In this document: piece by piece, positions 27,061 to 35,800 of the stretch
How the letters are laid out: the number at the start of each line of letters is the position of its first letter
Numbering within the stretch: the first letter of the stretch is position 1
Source of the DNA: Aliitabrizicola sp041905595
Lineage (GTDB): Bacteria; Pseudomonadota; Alphaproteobacteria; Rhodobacterales; Rhodobacteraceae
Length of the DNA: 64,000 bases
Assembly (NCBI GenBank): GCA_041905595.1
Contig: JAYRKT010000010.1
Coordinates: forward strand, 60,500-124,499
Reading direction: 5' to 3'
Notes under the pieces: generated by a model
Database searches by the model: none
Told to the model about the DNA's origin: nothing
What the model saw: the letters and a program-made list of their open reading frames with translations, nothing else
Program-made: the position numbers and the translations under genes

Positions 27061-28152
27061 TCATGACAGAAGCCGGATAGGGTCAAAGCCTGCTGCTCGC
27101 CGTCCTAATATCAAGCTGTTGAAGTAGGCGGGTAGGTTCCTGATGCGGTCCTTGCGTTCGAAAAGACCCAGGATGGCTACTGCGACCTTTTTCCGGCCCG
27201 CTCGCGCCACTGCGGTGGTCAGCAGTTCCCGACTGATCCCGCACCAGGTTCCTAAGGTGAGAGCGTGTTCTTCGACCTCCCACATGTTCGAAGGGTTTCT
27301 GGCAGCATAGGAAAGAGCTTCGGGGCAGGCGGCCTGTATTCTTCTCAGCAGATCGGCTTCGGTAGGCGTACCGCTTTCCGCCTGAGCGGCACAATCAATA
27401 TCTTTTACTTTGTATTCAGTGTTGATCTTATGGCGGACAGATTGGCCGTCATTGCCGGTCAGAATCTCCTGCGGTTTTGCTGGTGCCTCTTGCTGTTCGA
27501 GAACGCTGCCTTGATCTAAGACAGCCTGTAGTTTGTCGCAGATTGCCTGGAGGTCGGACGAGGCGAGCTTGCGCCTACGTGCAGACTGATACTCCTCTAC
27601 AAGATGGAAATGGCCGAGTAGGCCGGCATGATAGAGGAGGGACGACATCCGTCTACGAAGGAACTTGATGAGGTGCAGCTCGCGATTGACTGCCGCGGCC
27701 GCCTCTTTGAGTTCCTCTTGTCTGCTCAAAAGAGGCGAGAGGTCCAGACCGAAGGCCTCAACGGGCCCGTCGGGGTGCTGGATCATGTACCGCTTGCCAT
27801 TCGGGCTGTCACGCCTTCTGATGAGGCCGGCCTTTGCGAGTTGGGCTATATGCCTCCTCAGATTTCGCTCCGATTGGTTCTCCGCCCGATTGCAAATGGT
27901 GACATTGGAGGCGAATACGATTGAGGCTCCTCCTTCACGCAGAAAGCTTATCAAAGCACGGAGCGTCGAGATGGCCCCACTTCCAAGCCCATACAGCTTC
28001 TTGGCCGTTGAGACACAGCGATGGGCGGACCACATTTTGGCCATGTCAACCGATTGAGCGGATGACGTTGGCCCATGGGCCACGGCCTGGGAAATTTGTA
28101 GATCTGGTTCCATGTTCAGTTCACGCGAAGCCCGGCGGCCACGCGAAGACAT
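27061..28152 (-). CDS. repC: Plasmid replication initiator RepC
   Basis: The 363-residue protein is the replication initiator of a repABC plasmid and acts at an origin normally inside its own gene. It has a DNA-binding N-terminal region (LGSGAISTLRALISFL, CNRAENQSERNLRRHIAQL, GLIRRRDSPNGKRYMIQH) followed by FGLDLSPLLSRQEE, typical of RepC. The AT-rich stretch near 27390-27440 is a candidate origin. It is the third gene of repA-repB-repC on the minus strand, after a 208-base gap that encodes the predicted antisense RNA. The ATG at 28152 has only a weak ribosome site and a hairpin at 28161-28179 directly upstream, fitting control at the level of translation or attenuation. Confidence 0.9.
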   Translation of the reverse strand: MSSRGRRASRELNMEPDLQISQAVAHGPTSSAQSVDMAKMWSAHRCVSTAKKLYGLGSGAISTLRALISFLREGGASIVFASNVTICNRAENQSERNLRRHIAQLAKAGLIRRRDSPNGKRYMIQHPDGPVEAFGLDLSPLLSRQEELKEAAAAVNRELHLIKFLRRRMSSLLYHAGLLGHFHLVEEYQSARRRKLASSDLQAICDKLQAVLDQGSVLEQQEAPAKPQEILTGNDGQSVRHKINTEYKVKDIDCAAQAESGTPTEADLLRRIQAACPEALSYAARNPSNMWEVEEHALTLGTWCGISRELLTTAVARAGRKKVAVAILGLFERKDRIRNLPAYFNSLILGRRAAGFDPIRLLS

Positions 28153-28160
28153 CCCGCTGC

Positions 28161-28179
28161 GTTGTCATGAGATGACAAC
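28161..28179. promoter_or_regulatory. Hairpin in the repC leader
   Basis: A perfect 8-bp inverted repeat (GTTGTCAT, 28161-28168; ATGACAAC, 28172-28179; 3-base loop) lies 8 bases upstream of the repC start on the minus strand. In repABC plasmids the leader upstream of repC folds to hide or expose the repC start depending on ctRNA binding; this hairpin is well placed for that. Confidence 0.55.
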
Positions 28180-28215
28180 AGCCAACAGAAATTTGGTCGG
28201 CCTTGTGGGCCGCTA

Positions 28216-28244
28216 TTGACGCAGTGGTAGGGGAGCTGTTAGAT
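28216..28244 (+). promoter_or_regulatory. Promoter of the antisense ctRNA
   Basis: TTGACG (28216-28221) and TTAGAT (28239-28244) are separated by exactly 17 bases and point opposite to repABC. A start near 28251 would give an RNA ending at the terminator at 28266-28303. Confidence 0.75.
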
Positions 28245-28250
28245 CAGTGT

Positions 28251-28303
28251 TGCTAGGCACTAATCAGGGCTCTCCGAGGATGACTTCGGGGGGCTCTATT
28301 TTT
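28251..28303 (+). ncRNA. Small counter-transcribed RNA (incompatibility RNA) of the repABC module
   Basis: The promoter at 28216-28244 and the terminator ending at 28303 define an RNA of about 53 bases, antisense to the repB-repC leader. repABC plasmids carry such a 50-60-base ctRNA between repB and repC; it represses repC and sets copy number and incompatibility. Position, direction, size and both signals fit. The start base is estimated from promoter spacing. Confidence 0.78.
28266..28303 (+). terminator. Rho-independent terminator of the ctRNA
   Basis: A 12-bp stem with G-U pairs (28266-28277 with 28286-28297, 8-base loop) is followed by TTTTT at 28299-28303. In ctRNAs of this type the terminator hairpin is also the recognition loop for the target mRNA. 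Confidence 0.75.
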
Positions 28304-28360
28304 ATCCGTTCTTCTGATGTGCTCCTTGCTTTTGGGGATGATGGAAAAAGGGCAGGGGGG

Positions 28361-29389
28361 TCACTCCTCCTTGCCCTCACGCATCCAGCGGTCGTGGAGA
28401 TCGGACACGACTTTGTCGATGTTCCGCTCCAGCCAGCCGCCGAATTCCGGATTGTCGCTTGTTCTAAAGCTTAGGGACAGGGCGCGGCGCCCTGTCTTGA
28501 ACTCAAAAGCCGGACCAGGTCCTCTCTCACCCACCAATCTGCGAGTTGGTCCATGGACCAACTGCTGCGTTGCAGCATTCTTACGCTGCATTGCAGCAAG
28601 GACTTCCTGTCGCAGTGCCTGATGAATGATGCGGAAGCGTTCGGAGCTGGTAGCTTCCTTATCTGAGCGCTCGAGCGCCACTCGGGCTATCGCAACTGCA
28701 TCAATCTTCCCAGAGATGACCAGATCGCCAAGCTCGCGCCATGGTCTACGGCCGATATCATGGGCTGGACCGATCATGTCGATCAATTCTTCAGGGATAT
28801 CATCGATGAGCTTGACCATCTTCGAGATAGCGAAGCGATCGACGTTCAGGGCTTCCATAATGATATCGTTCGAGAACTTCTTCTGGCGCAACTCCGCGGC
28901 GAAGAGTGACTTCTCGATATGAGAGGGATCAAGGCGCAGGTTGTTCTCGTGCCCTTGAGCGACAATGGCCTCCTCGTCTCCCATCTTGCGAACGATTGCC
29001 TTTACGGTCATGTCACCGCCAAGGAGCCGTATTGCTGCTAGCCGACGCCGTCCGTAGACGATCTCATAGCGGTCGATGTGGCCCGTCAGCGGCCTCACCA
29101 GCACGGGAACATGTTGACCATGCTCCCGGATGGACTTCGCAAGCTCCTTGATCCCGTCCGCCTTGAGATCAATGCGATCTCGCGCCCCTGACTGAATAAT
29201 CGTGGAGGGGTCAAGATCACGGATCGAGTTCGCCTGTAGGCTCAAAAGCCCGTCCGAAAGACGGGTAGTGGAGAGCATCCGGCTTGGGGCAGGGCTCTCT
29301 GCCGACTCGGAGCTTCCGTTTACGTCTTCCTCTTCATCGACCAGGCCCCGAGCGCCCGCCTCGATCATTCCGAAGAGCTTACGTGCCAT
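28361..29389 (-). CDS. repB: Plasmid partition protein RepB (ParB family)
   Basis: The 342-residue centromere-binding protein has the ParB/Spo0J core: a region around ADGIKELAKSIREHGQHVPVLVRP, YEIVYGRRRLAAIRLLGG (nucleotide-binding patch) and an HTH region (SLFAAELRQKKFSNDIIMEALNVDRFAISKMVKLI). I chose the ATG at 29389 (MARKLFGMIEAG, GGGGGCGAGA upstream); a GTG 12 bases earlier is less likely. It overlaps repA by 25 bases. A perfect parS-like palindrome is embedded in its 3' part and encodes Q-L-V-H-G-P-T. Confidence 0.92.
   Translation of the reverse strand: MARKLFGMIEAGARGLVDEEEDVNGSSESAESPAPSRMLSTTRLSDGLLSLQANSIRDLDPSTIIQSGARDRIDLKADGIKELAKSIREHGQHVPVLVRPLTGHIDRYEIVYGRRRLAAIRLLGGDMTVKAIVRKMGDEEAIVAQGHENNLRLDPSHIEKSLFAAELRQKKFSNDIIMEALNVDRFAISKMVKLIDDIPEELIDMIGPAHDIGRRPWRELGDLVISGKIDAVAIARVALERSDKEATSSERFRIIHQALRQEVLAAMQRKNAATQQLVHGPTRRLVGERGPGPAFEFKTGRRALSLSFRTSDNPEFGGWLERNIDKVVSDLHDRWMREGKEE
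28544..28563. promoter_or_regulatory. parS: parS-like palindrome 3, inside repB
   Basis: A perfect 20-bp palindrome holding the core TTGGTCCATGGACCAA (28546-28561) lies within the coding sequence of repB. It is the same core as the copies downstream of repC, about 2.4-2.7 kb away. Confidence 0.85.
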
Positions 29390-30630
29390 TCTCGCCCCCA
29401 CGCTTCTTGGATGACCGCCTCGATTTCACCAGCGGCCGCATTCATGCTGTTTAAAGCCCGATCGAGAGTTGCCTTTACAAGCTGCTTCGGGTCCACTTCG
29501 TAGATTGTCTGCTGAGTCATGCCAGCATCGCTGATCGCCGTGGACTTAAGCATTGGATTGATGAGCACCTGCTTGCCAAGGATATGGCGCAGAAAGCTCG
29601 CCATCTGAGTTTGAGGGCCGTCCGAGGGCTCGTAGCGGGTGATCAGGAACTTAACGAAATCCCATTGCTGTTCCTGGCCGGTGGATTTGCCGATCACCTC
29701 CATGGTTTCGGAAGCAAGCTTCAGAAACTGGCTCATGGATGCTACGTCAAGCATGCCCGGGACAACAGTGACGATAAGGCCGGTGGAGGCGGCGAGGGAT
29801 GTCAGTGTCGTGAAGCCAAGTTGCGGAGGGCAGTCGATGAGCACCAGGTCGTAGTCGTCCTCTACACCCTGAAGAGCCTCTGCAAGGCGAACGGCAAAGA
29901 TTGAATCGCGGCCCTTGCCGCTTGCGGCACGGCTGAGGGCGCCTGCCGTCTCTGTCTCATATTCCGACAGCATGAGGCTCGCAGGACACATGTCGAGGTT
30001 CTTGAAGTAGGTCTTGCGGATCACTTCCTTCAGGGGGGCGCGGCGCTGCCCTTCTTCGAGATCCTCGTAGCGAAGCGCATCGTAGATCGTAAGAGAGCCT
30101 TCTTCCTCGAAGTCCAACTCTGGCCGATACCCGAAGAACGTCGAGAGAGATCCTTGGGGATCCATATCAAGGGCGAGCACCCGATAGCCTCGCAGAGCAT
30201 ATCGCTGCGCCAAGTGGATCGTTGTCGTAGTTTTCGAACTCCCGCCCTTGAAGTTGACGATGCTGATGATCTGCATTGCGTCGCCCGGTTTGCGCCCGGG
30301 GCGGTAAAGGTTGGGATTCTTGCCGGTCCGGAACATTATGTCCCGGATCAGGTCGATATCCTCTGCCGAATAGGTGCGATGCCCCCGAGTGTCGGTTTCC
30401 ACCTCGGGGAAAGAGCCTTCCTTGTGCCGTACACGGAAGTTCGACGGACTTATGCCTGTGAGTTCGGCCACTTCGCTGACATTGAAGCGCCTTAGAGTCT
30501 TCCGTTCTGTGGGTTGGTAGGCTTTGCGCATCTCTTCATCGAGAGACCTTGCAAGCGCATCGGCATACCTGCTTATGCTGCCAATACCGACAGGGGTGCG
30601 CTTTGCTTTGAGTGGAACCTGATTATTCAC
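29365..30630 (-). CDS. repA: Plasmid partition ATPase RepA (ParA family)
   Basis: The 421-residue partition ATPase has an N-terminal HTH region (LRRFNVSEVAELTGISPSNF) and the deviant Walker A motif FKGGSSKTTTTIHLAQ near residue 127, then LDMDPQGSLS and LVLIDCPPQLGFTTLTS. It segregates the plasmid with RepB/parS and represses its own operon. The start codon is GTG at 30630 with AGAGGC upstream. It is the first gene of the repABC operon and overlaps repB. Confidence 0.93.
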   Translation of the reverse strand: MNNQVPLKAKRTPVGIGSISRYADALARSLDEEMRKAYQPTERKTLRRFNVSEVAELTGISPSNFRVRHKEGSFPEVETDTRGHRTYSAEDIDLIRDIMFRTGKNPNLYRPGRKPGDAMQIISIVNFKGGSSKTTTTIHLAQRYALRGYRVLALDMDPQGSLSTFFGYRPELDFEEEGSLTIYDALRYEDLEEGQRRAPLKEVIRKTYFKNLDMCPASLMLSEYETETAGALSRAASGKGRDSIFAVRLAEALQGVEDDYDLVLIDCPPQLGFTTLTSLAASTGLIVTVVPGMLDVASMSQFLKLASETMEVIGKSTGQEQQWDFVKFLITRYEPSDGPQTQMASFLRHILGKQVLINPMLKSTAISDAGMTQQTIYEVDPKQLVKATLDRALNSMNAAAGEIEAVIQEAWGREWHVSSSE

Positions 30631-30660
30631 TGTTGCCTCTCTTGCAGTCTCTGAGGGGTG

Positions 30661-30700
30661 TTAACGGTCAGCGCCTCAGTTGCGCCCCAGTTGGCGTTAA
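30661..30700. promoter_or_regulatory. Inverted repeat upstream of repA (possible RepA operator)
   Basis: TTAACG (30661-30666) and CGTTAA (30695-30700) face each other across 28 bases, 30-70 bases upstream of the repA start. RepA normally binds its own promoter region; this repeat is a candidate site. No clear -35/-10 pair was identified, so confidence is low. Confidence 0.35.
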
Positions 30701-31159
30701 TACAGTGAGTGCCACGCGATCACGATTCCGGCAATCCCTTTTTAGTCGGTTTAATCCGCTTGAAGAGAGAAGCAAGTGGGGGCTGCCCCAGTCTGTAACA
30801 AAAACCTCAATTAATTCAGACACTTAACTATGTTCTTGGCACTGAGGCATGATTGACACAGGGGACAGGGTTCTGGCTGTCGAGCAAAGCATGCGCTAGG
30901 AAGAGGGCTGTAGAAGCGGGTTAAAACAACCGGGAAGAAGTCATGGTGAGCCGACTCGCCATCTCGAACGCGGAAGATTGCAGCTGGCTGCACAGTTCTG
31001 TGCCCCTATGCACAGGCAACGTGCGGGGGGTTGATTAAGAAGCCTTTAACGACAGACGATTTTCTCGCCGCCCGTAACTGCGGAGAGATCGGCTCTCGCG
31101 AGGCGACGCGCCGGATTGGCCACGCAGGTGAGCATGCCGAGCGCCAGCACATCGACCTT
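30701..31159. other. Stretch without a recognised gene
   Basis: These bases lie between the repA leader and the polymerase relic. No domain or convincing start was seen. The repABC promoter region must lie in its left part. Confidence 0.4.
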
Positions 31160-31345
31160 CATGAAGCCGAGCGCGTCGATGTTGTCTTTAACCTATTTGA
31201 TGATTTGCCGTTCTCCCACTGCGGTAGGCTCGATCGGCACCAGGGCATCCAGACGATCCTGGTTGAGGACGAGCCCGCCCGGATGCTGCGACAGGCTCTG
31301 ATGAGATTCAAGCAGACGCTTGACCGAGGCTTCTGGTGTTAGGCA
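31160..31345 (-). pseudogene. Fragment of an error-prone DNA polymerase III alpha-like subunit (DnaE2 type)
   Basis: The minus strand reads SLSQHPGGLVLNQDRLDALV, then PIEPTAVGERQIIK, an in-frame TAG, and DNIDALGFMKVDVLALGMLT followed by C. This matches the conserved DnaE/DnaE2 block in which the Trp of an x-W-D-K-D-D-I/L-D-A-L-G motif stands where TAG is found, followed by L-K-V-D-x-L-A-L-G-M-L-T. Similarity stops on both sides, so only some 60 residues of a protein of about 1000 remain. It is a dead relic. Confidence 0.75.
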
Positions 31346-31467
31346 CTCGTATTTGCCCCGGTATTTGGGGCAGGGAGCGTCAACGATGCTGTCATCGTGG
31401 AAGCGGCAGCCAGAACCAGGCTGATAGGGTATGATAGGCTTGATCCATGTTAAAGGGAGGGGCTGTG

Positions 31468-31875
31468 ATGAGTAATCAAGCGCAATGCCGTCTGATCCGG
31501 TCGGGCGAAACCTACGATGGCAAGCAAGGGTTCAGCTATCTTGAAGGGATTTCAGCCCAAAGTGTTGGTGCTCAAGGCCTCTGCATGCATCTTCTCACCA
31601 TCCCGCCGGGCGGACGTGCCAAGGCGCATCTGCGCAGCGCCCACGAGACCGCGATCTATGTGCTGAGCGGGGCGGCGGGAATGTGGCAGGGAAATCGGCT
31701 CCAGCATTGCCTGCGAGTAGGGGCAGGAGACATGCTCTACATTCCGGCCGGCGAGCCGCACCTGCCGTTCAATTCCGGACCAGAGCCTGTGGTGGCAGTA
31801 ATCGCGCGAACCGATCCGAATGAACAGGAGAGCGTGACCTTGCTGCCCGAGCTTGATGCGCTCGTGCCGCACTAG
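31468..31875 (+). CDS. Cupin-domain protein
   Basis: The 135-residue single-domain cupin has the conserved barrel motifs GGRAKAHLRSAHETAIYVLSG and GDMLYIPAGEPHLPFNSG, with His/Glu residues placed for metal binding. The ATG at 31468 follows a strong GGGAGGGG ribosome site. Small cupins act as isomerases, dioxygenases or ligand sensors; nothing in the neighbourhood (a polymerase relic upstream, a convergent acetyltransferase downstream) identifies the substrate. Confidence 0.8.
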   Translation: MSNQAQCRLIRSGETYDGKQGFSYLEGISAQSVGAQGLCMHLLTIPPGGRAKAHLRSAHETAIYVLSGAAGMWQGNRLQHCLRVGAGDMLYIPAGEPHLPFNSGPEPVVAVIARTDPNEQESVTLLPELDALVPH

Positions 31876-32030
31876 GCGCTCCGGCGGCCCTGGCGGGGCC
31901 GGACAGCGCCAGGCACGTGCTCATAGCTTGAAAGCGGCGTCGAAGGGAGTAGGGCGTTTTGGCAAAAGGAAAAACCCACTCTCATGCATATGCCGGAAAG
32001 CGATGCGCTTGTCTGATGCGGTTGGTCCCG

Positions 32031-32693
32031 TCATGACCTGTAGTCCTCCAGCTTCCGTACTTGCCGACCGTACGCGTCGAAGTTGTCAGGTGATAGCCAT
32101 GCCTGATAGCTCGGGCACAGGCGCTTCCAATCCTGATCGGTCATGGCGAACCAGGCGGTGTCTCGATTGGCACCCTTGACGACCATGTGCTGGCGGAACA
32201 GACCCTCGGGTTGGAAGCCGAAGCGGATGGCCGCACGCTTGGAGGAGGCATTCAGGTCATTGCACCTCCACTCGAAGCGTCGATAGCCGAGGGCAAAGAC
32301 ATGGTCGGCAAACAGGTAAAGCGCTTCGGTCGCCATCCGCGTTTGCTGAAGCGCAGGCCCCCACATGATGTTGCCGATTTCGATGACGCCATGAGCCTGG
32401 TCAATCCGCATCATGGCTTGGCGGCCTTCCGCTCGGCCTGTTTCCTTGTCGATCACCGCAAAGAACAGGGGATCGCTTGAAGCGGACGCGGTCTCGATCC
32501 ACGCGTCGAACTCGGCGCGGTTCCGAGGGGCGCTTTCAAACAGCCAGCGAAAACGGTCCTCTGCGCCGCCGGCCGTTGCGGCCTGGAAAAGCGTGTCGGC
32601 ATGCTGGTGCCCTAATGGCTCCAGCCGCACATAGCACCCCTCCCGTGGTGCCCGCACCGGGCGCGGCCTTGCCGACCAATCTGCCAGATCCAT
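32031..32693 (-). CDS. GNAT-family N-acetyltransferase (RimJ/RimL-like)
   Basis: The 220-residue protein fits the RimJ/RimL-type GNAT group. It begins with YVRLEPLGHQHADTLF, has the FAVIDKETGRAEGRQAMMRI and EIGNIMWGPALQQTRMATEA strands that bind acetyl-CoA, and ends with RFEWRCNDLNASSKRAAIRFGFQPEG, the family's last conserved block. It would acetylate an amino group of a small molecule or protein N terminus. It is a single gene convergent with the cupin. Confidence 0.87.
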   Translation of the reverse strand: MDLADWSARPRPVRAPREGCYVRLEPLGHQHADTLFQAATAGGAEDRFRWLFESAPRNRAEFDAWIETASASSDPLFFAVIDKETGRAEGRQAMMRIDQAHGVIEIGNIMWGPALQQTRMATEALYLFADHVFALGYRRFEWRCNDLNASSKRAAIRFGFQPEGLFRQHMVVKGANRDTAWFAMTDQDWKRLCPSYQAWLSPDNFDAYGRQVRKLEDYRS

Positions 32694-32867
32694 GGTTTGT
32701 GTCCTTCCTCAGAGCTCAAACAGTTCCCGGTATACTTGATCCATCAGCGCCAGGCAGCATAACCTTGATCCACAGAGCCAGTGCCCTGCAGAGCAAAATC
32801 AAGACGCCTGTTCCAAATCATCCGACCACGGACAGGAGACAAGCATACTGGCATGGGACGTTGGTGC

Positions 32868-35800
32868 ATGATGCAGTTGGAAGACCAGTTTGACCGCCTT
32901 ACGGCAGAACGTGGGAGGGACTATAGCCGACGCGGGTTCGTGCGATCGGTCGATCTACTGCCGAATGGGCATCTGCAGGCGCGGGTCACGAATTATCGGG
33001 GCCGGACCTATCAGCAGCATATTGCAGTGCGGGACGATCTTGTCGAAGGCATCTGCTCCTGCCCGATAGGCTACAATTGCAAGCATGTGGCAGCCGCGCT
33101 GATCACCTGGAGCGAGCGCGGTTCTCCCGGCGTCGGCACCGGTCTGAGCTTTGCAACACGCAACTGGCTGCAGAGCCTCGCCACCTATGCCCCGCGATCC
33201 GAGCTCGCCGTGGAGCGACCGCAGGACTACCCGGACACGGTCAAGGACCGCCTGCTCTACGTGCTCATGCCTACTGGGTCGCAGGTCAAGATTGACATTT
33301 ACAAGGGCCGCATCAATGCCACAGGGACCGGCCTGAACCAGACCATTCGCCGACATGACATTCTGCGCGAAATGCGGAGTGTCGCCCCCGCCAAATTCAT
33401 CCGCCCCCTGGATCTCGACCTGCTCTCCGCCCTGGCCCAGACGCGGCTCTGGGAGGCACCCTACAGCTATGGTCTACCCGAACTCCTGCGGCCGCGCGGA
33501 GAAGAGGTAACTGCCCTTTTGCGCAGGCTCTGCGACAGCGGCCGGTTCCTGCACGACACTGCGCCGGAGGCCCATCTCACCTGGTCCGACCACCTTCCTG
33601 ACGCCCGGCTCGGCTGGCGGATGACGGCAGATGGTAACCAGCAGCTTGGCTTCGAGGATGAGGCCGGGCGGGCGCTCGAACTCCGGACGCTTGAGGGGGC
33701 CACGATCTGGCTGGATCGACCAGGCGGTCTTATGGGCCGTCTGGCCCGGGCGGTCGACGATGCCGCGCTGCGGATCCTCACCTCTGGCCCAGTCGTTTCG
33801 CCGCAGGAGGCCGAGGCTCTCGGCGCGGTTCTGCCCGAGGTGGTCGCGGGGATGTCCCTGCCGCCTTTGCGCAAGACGCGGCGGATCAAGCGCGCGGCCG
33901 AGGTGCGCTGCGCCCGGCTAACCCTGGGGGCCGAGCTGGCGAAGGACGGTCCGCGTGGTTGGGGCAATAGCCATCTGCTGCCGACTCTCACCCTGCGCTT
34001 TGCCTATGACGGAATCGAGGTCCCGGAGGATGGCACCGATCCGCGCCTCGTCCTGGCCGGGGAGGTGGTCAGCCTGATCCGGGACCATGATTGGGAAGCC
34101 TCCTGCAGGAGCCGGCTGCTGGCGGCGGGCGCCCTTCCGGTCGAGGAACTGGAGGTCCACTGGCCAAATGAGCGGATGGCGGGCTGCGATTTCGTCTTCG
34201 CAGAAGGCGAGATGAGCCTGCATCTCCTTCGGATGACCGACAAGCGAGATGCCTTGCACTTCGCTTTCGGTCTCCTGCCGGCGCTTCGCGACGAAGGGTG
34301 GGAGATCACCGAGACGGCGAAATGGCCCTATCGCCTCAGCCCCGAGGCCGCTTCCCTTTCGGTCTCCACAAGGGGGGAAAGAGGGGAGTCCTTTGGGGGC
34401 CAGGACTGGTTCTCGCTGGGCTTCACCGCCGAGATCGGCGGCCAGACTCTCGACATCGCTCCCTTGCTGGCGGCCTGCCTCGAGCAAATCCGCGAGGACT
34501 GGGAGGAGGTGCCCGATGTCGAGACCCTCAGGCAGCAGCTTTCCGTCCGGCCGATCTATCTCGACCGGGGCAAGAACAGCTATGCGGCGCTGGATCTCTC
34601 GCCCCTCGCACCGCTTCTCCATCTCTTCCTGAGCCATCATGCCGAACTGGGCGCCCTGCATCATCCCACGGATGCCGGGGTGGCGCGACTTGTGGAAGAG
34701 GCGCTGGAGGGAAGCACGGTGCGGTTTTCGGACCATGCCGGTATCCTGCCCCTTGCCCGGCATCTCGACGCCCTGGCCCGGGGCGAGAACCTGCACCCCC
34801 CTGCCGGCCTGACGGCGCAACTGCGCCCTTACCAGGCTTTTGGCGCGGCATGGATGACGGGGCTGGTGAGCGCCGGCTTCGGAGCGATTCTGGCCGATGA
34901 CATGGGGCTGGGCAAGACGGTCCAGACGCTGGCGCTGCTGCAGGCCCGGCGCGAGGCGGGCGGCACGCTCCCGGCACTCCTGATCGTGCCGACAAGCCTG
35001 CTGCACGGTTGGCAGGTCCAGGCCGCGCAATTTGCCCCGGAGTTGCGCCTGCTGGTCCTTCATGGTCCGAACCGCCAAGCCCTGCGCAAGCGGCTTGGCG
35101 AGGCCGATCTTGTGATCACCACCTATCCCCTGCTGGCGCGGGATCGCGACTGGCTGGCCGGGCAGCAATGGCCGCTGGTCATTCTGGACGAGGCCCACAC
35201 CCTGAAGAACCCGGCATCGCACCTGGCCAAGGCTCTGCGGGAGATCCCGGCCCAGGGGCGCATCGCCCTGACCGGAACGCCGATGGAGAATTCGCTCGGG
35301 GATCTCTGGACGCTGTTCGACTGGGTAGTGCCGGGGCTTCTGGGCGATCGGAAGCGCTTCCAGGCCCTGTTCCGCACCCCGATCGAGAAGCATGGCGATG
35401 CTGGCGCACAGGCCCGCCTGAACCGCCGCTTGCGCCCCTTTCTTTTGCGCCGCACCAAGGAGGAGGTGGCCGCGGAACTGCCGCCGCGTACCGAAATCCT
35501 CGAGCGGGTGAGCCTGCCCAAGGCCCAGCAGGGGCTCTACGAGGCGGTGCGCAGCGCCATGGACCAGCGTGTACGCGAAGCAATCGGCAGCCGAGGCCTT
35601 GCCGGCGCGCGGATCACGGTGCTTGATGCGCTTCTCAAGCTGCGGCAGGTGTGCTGCGATCCCACTCTGGTCAAGACCGGAGCCGCGCGTTCGGTCACCG
35701 ACAGTGCCAAGCGCGACCGCTTGCGCGAATTGCTGGCCGAGCTCGTGGCCGAGGGCCGCCGAGTCCTGGTCTTTTCGCAATTCGTAGAGATGCTGCGCTT

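Noticed and set aside
26678..27064. 128-codon open frame on -
   Set aside because: No recognisable family; overlapping frames give equally protein-like text, so it could be a relic, but it cannot be supported as a gene.
31354..31398. Two small hairpins upstream of the cupin gene (TGCCCC/GGGGCA and ACGATG/CATCGT)
   Set aside because: Short stems in GC-rich DNA next to a gene relic; no T-run and no link to a regulator.
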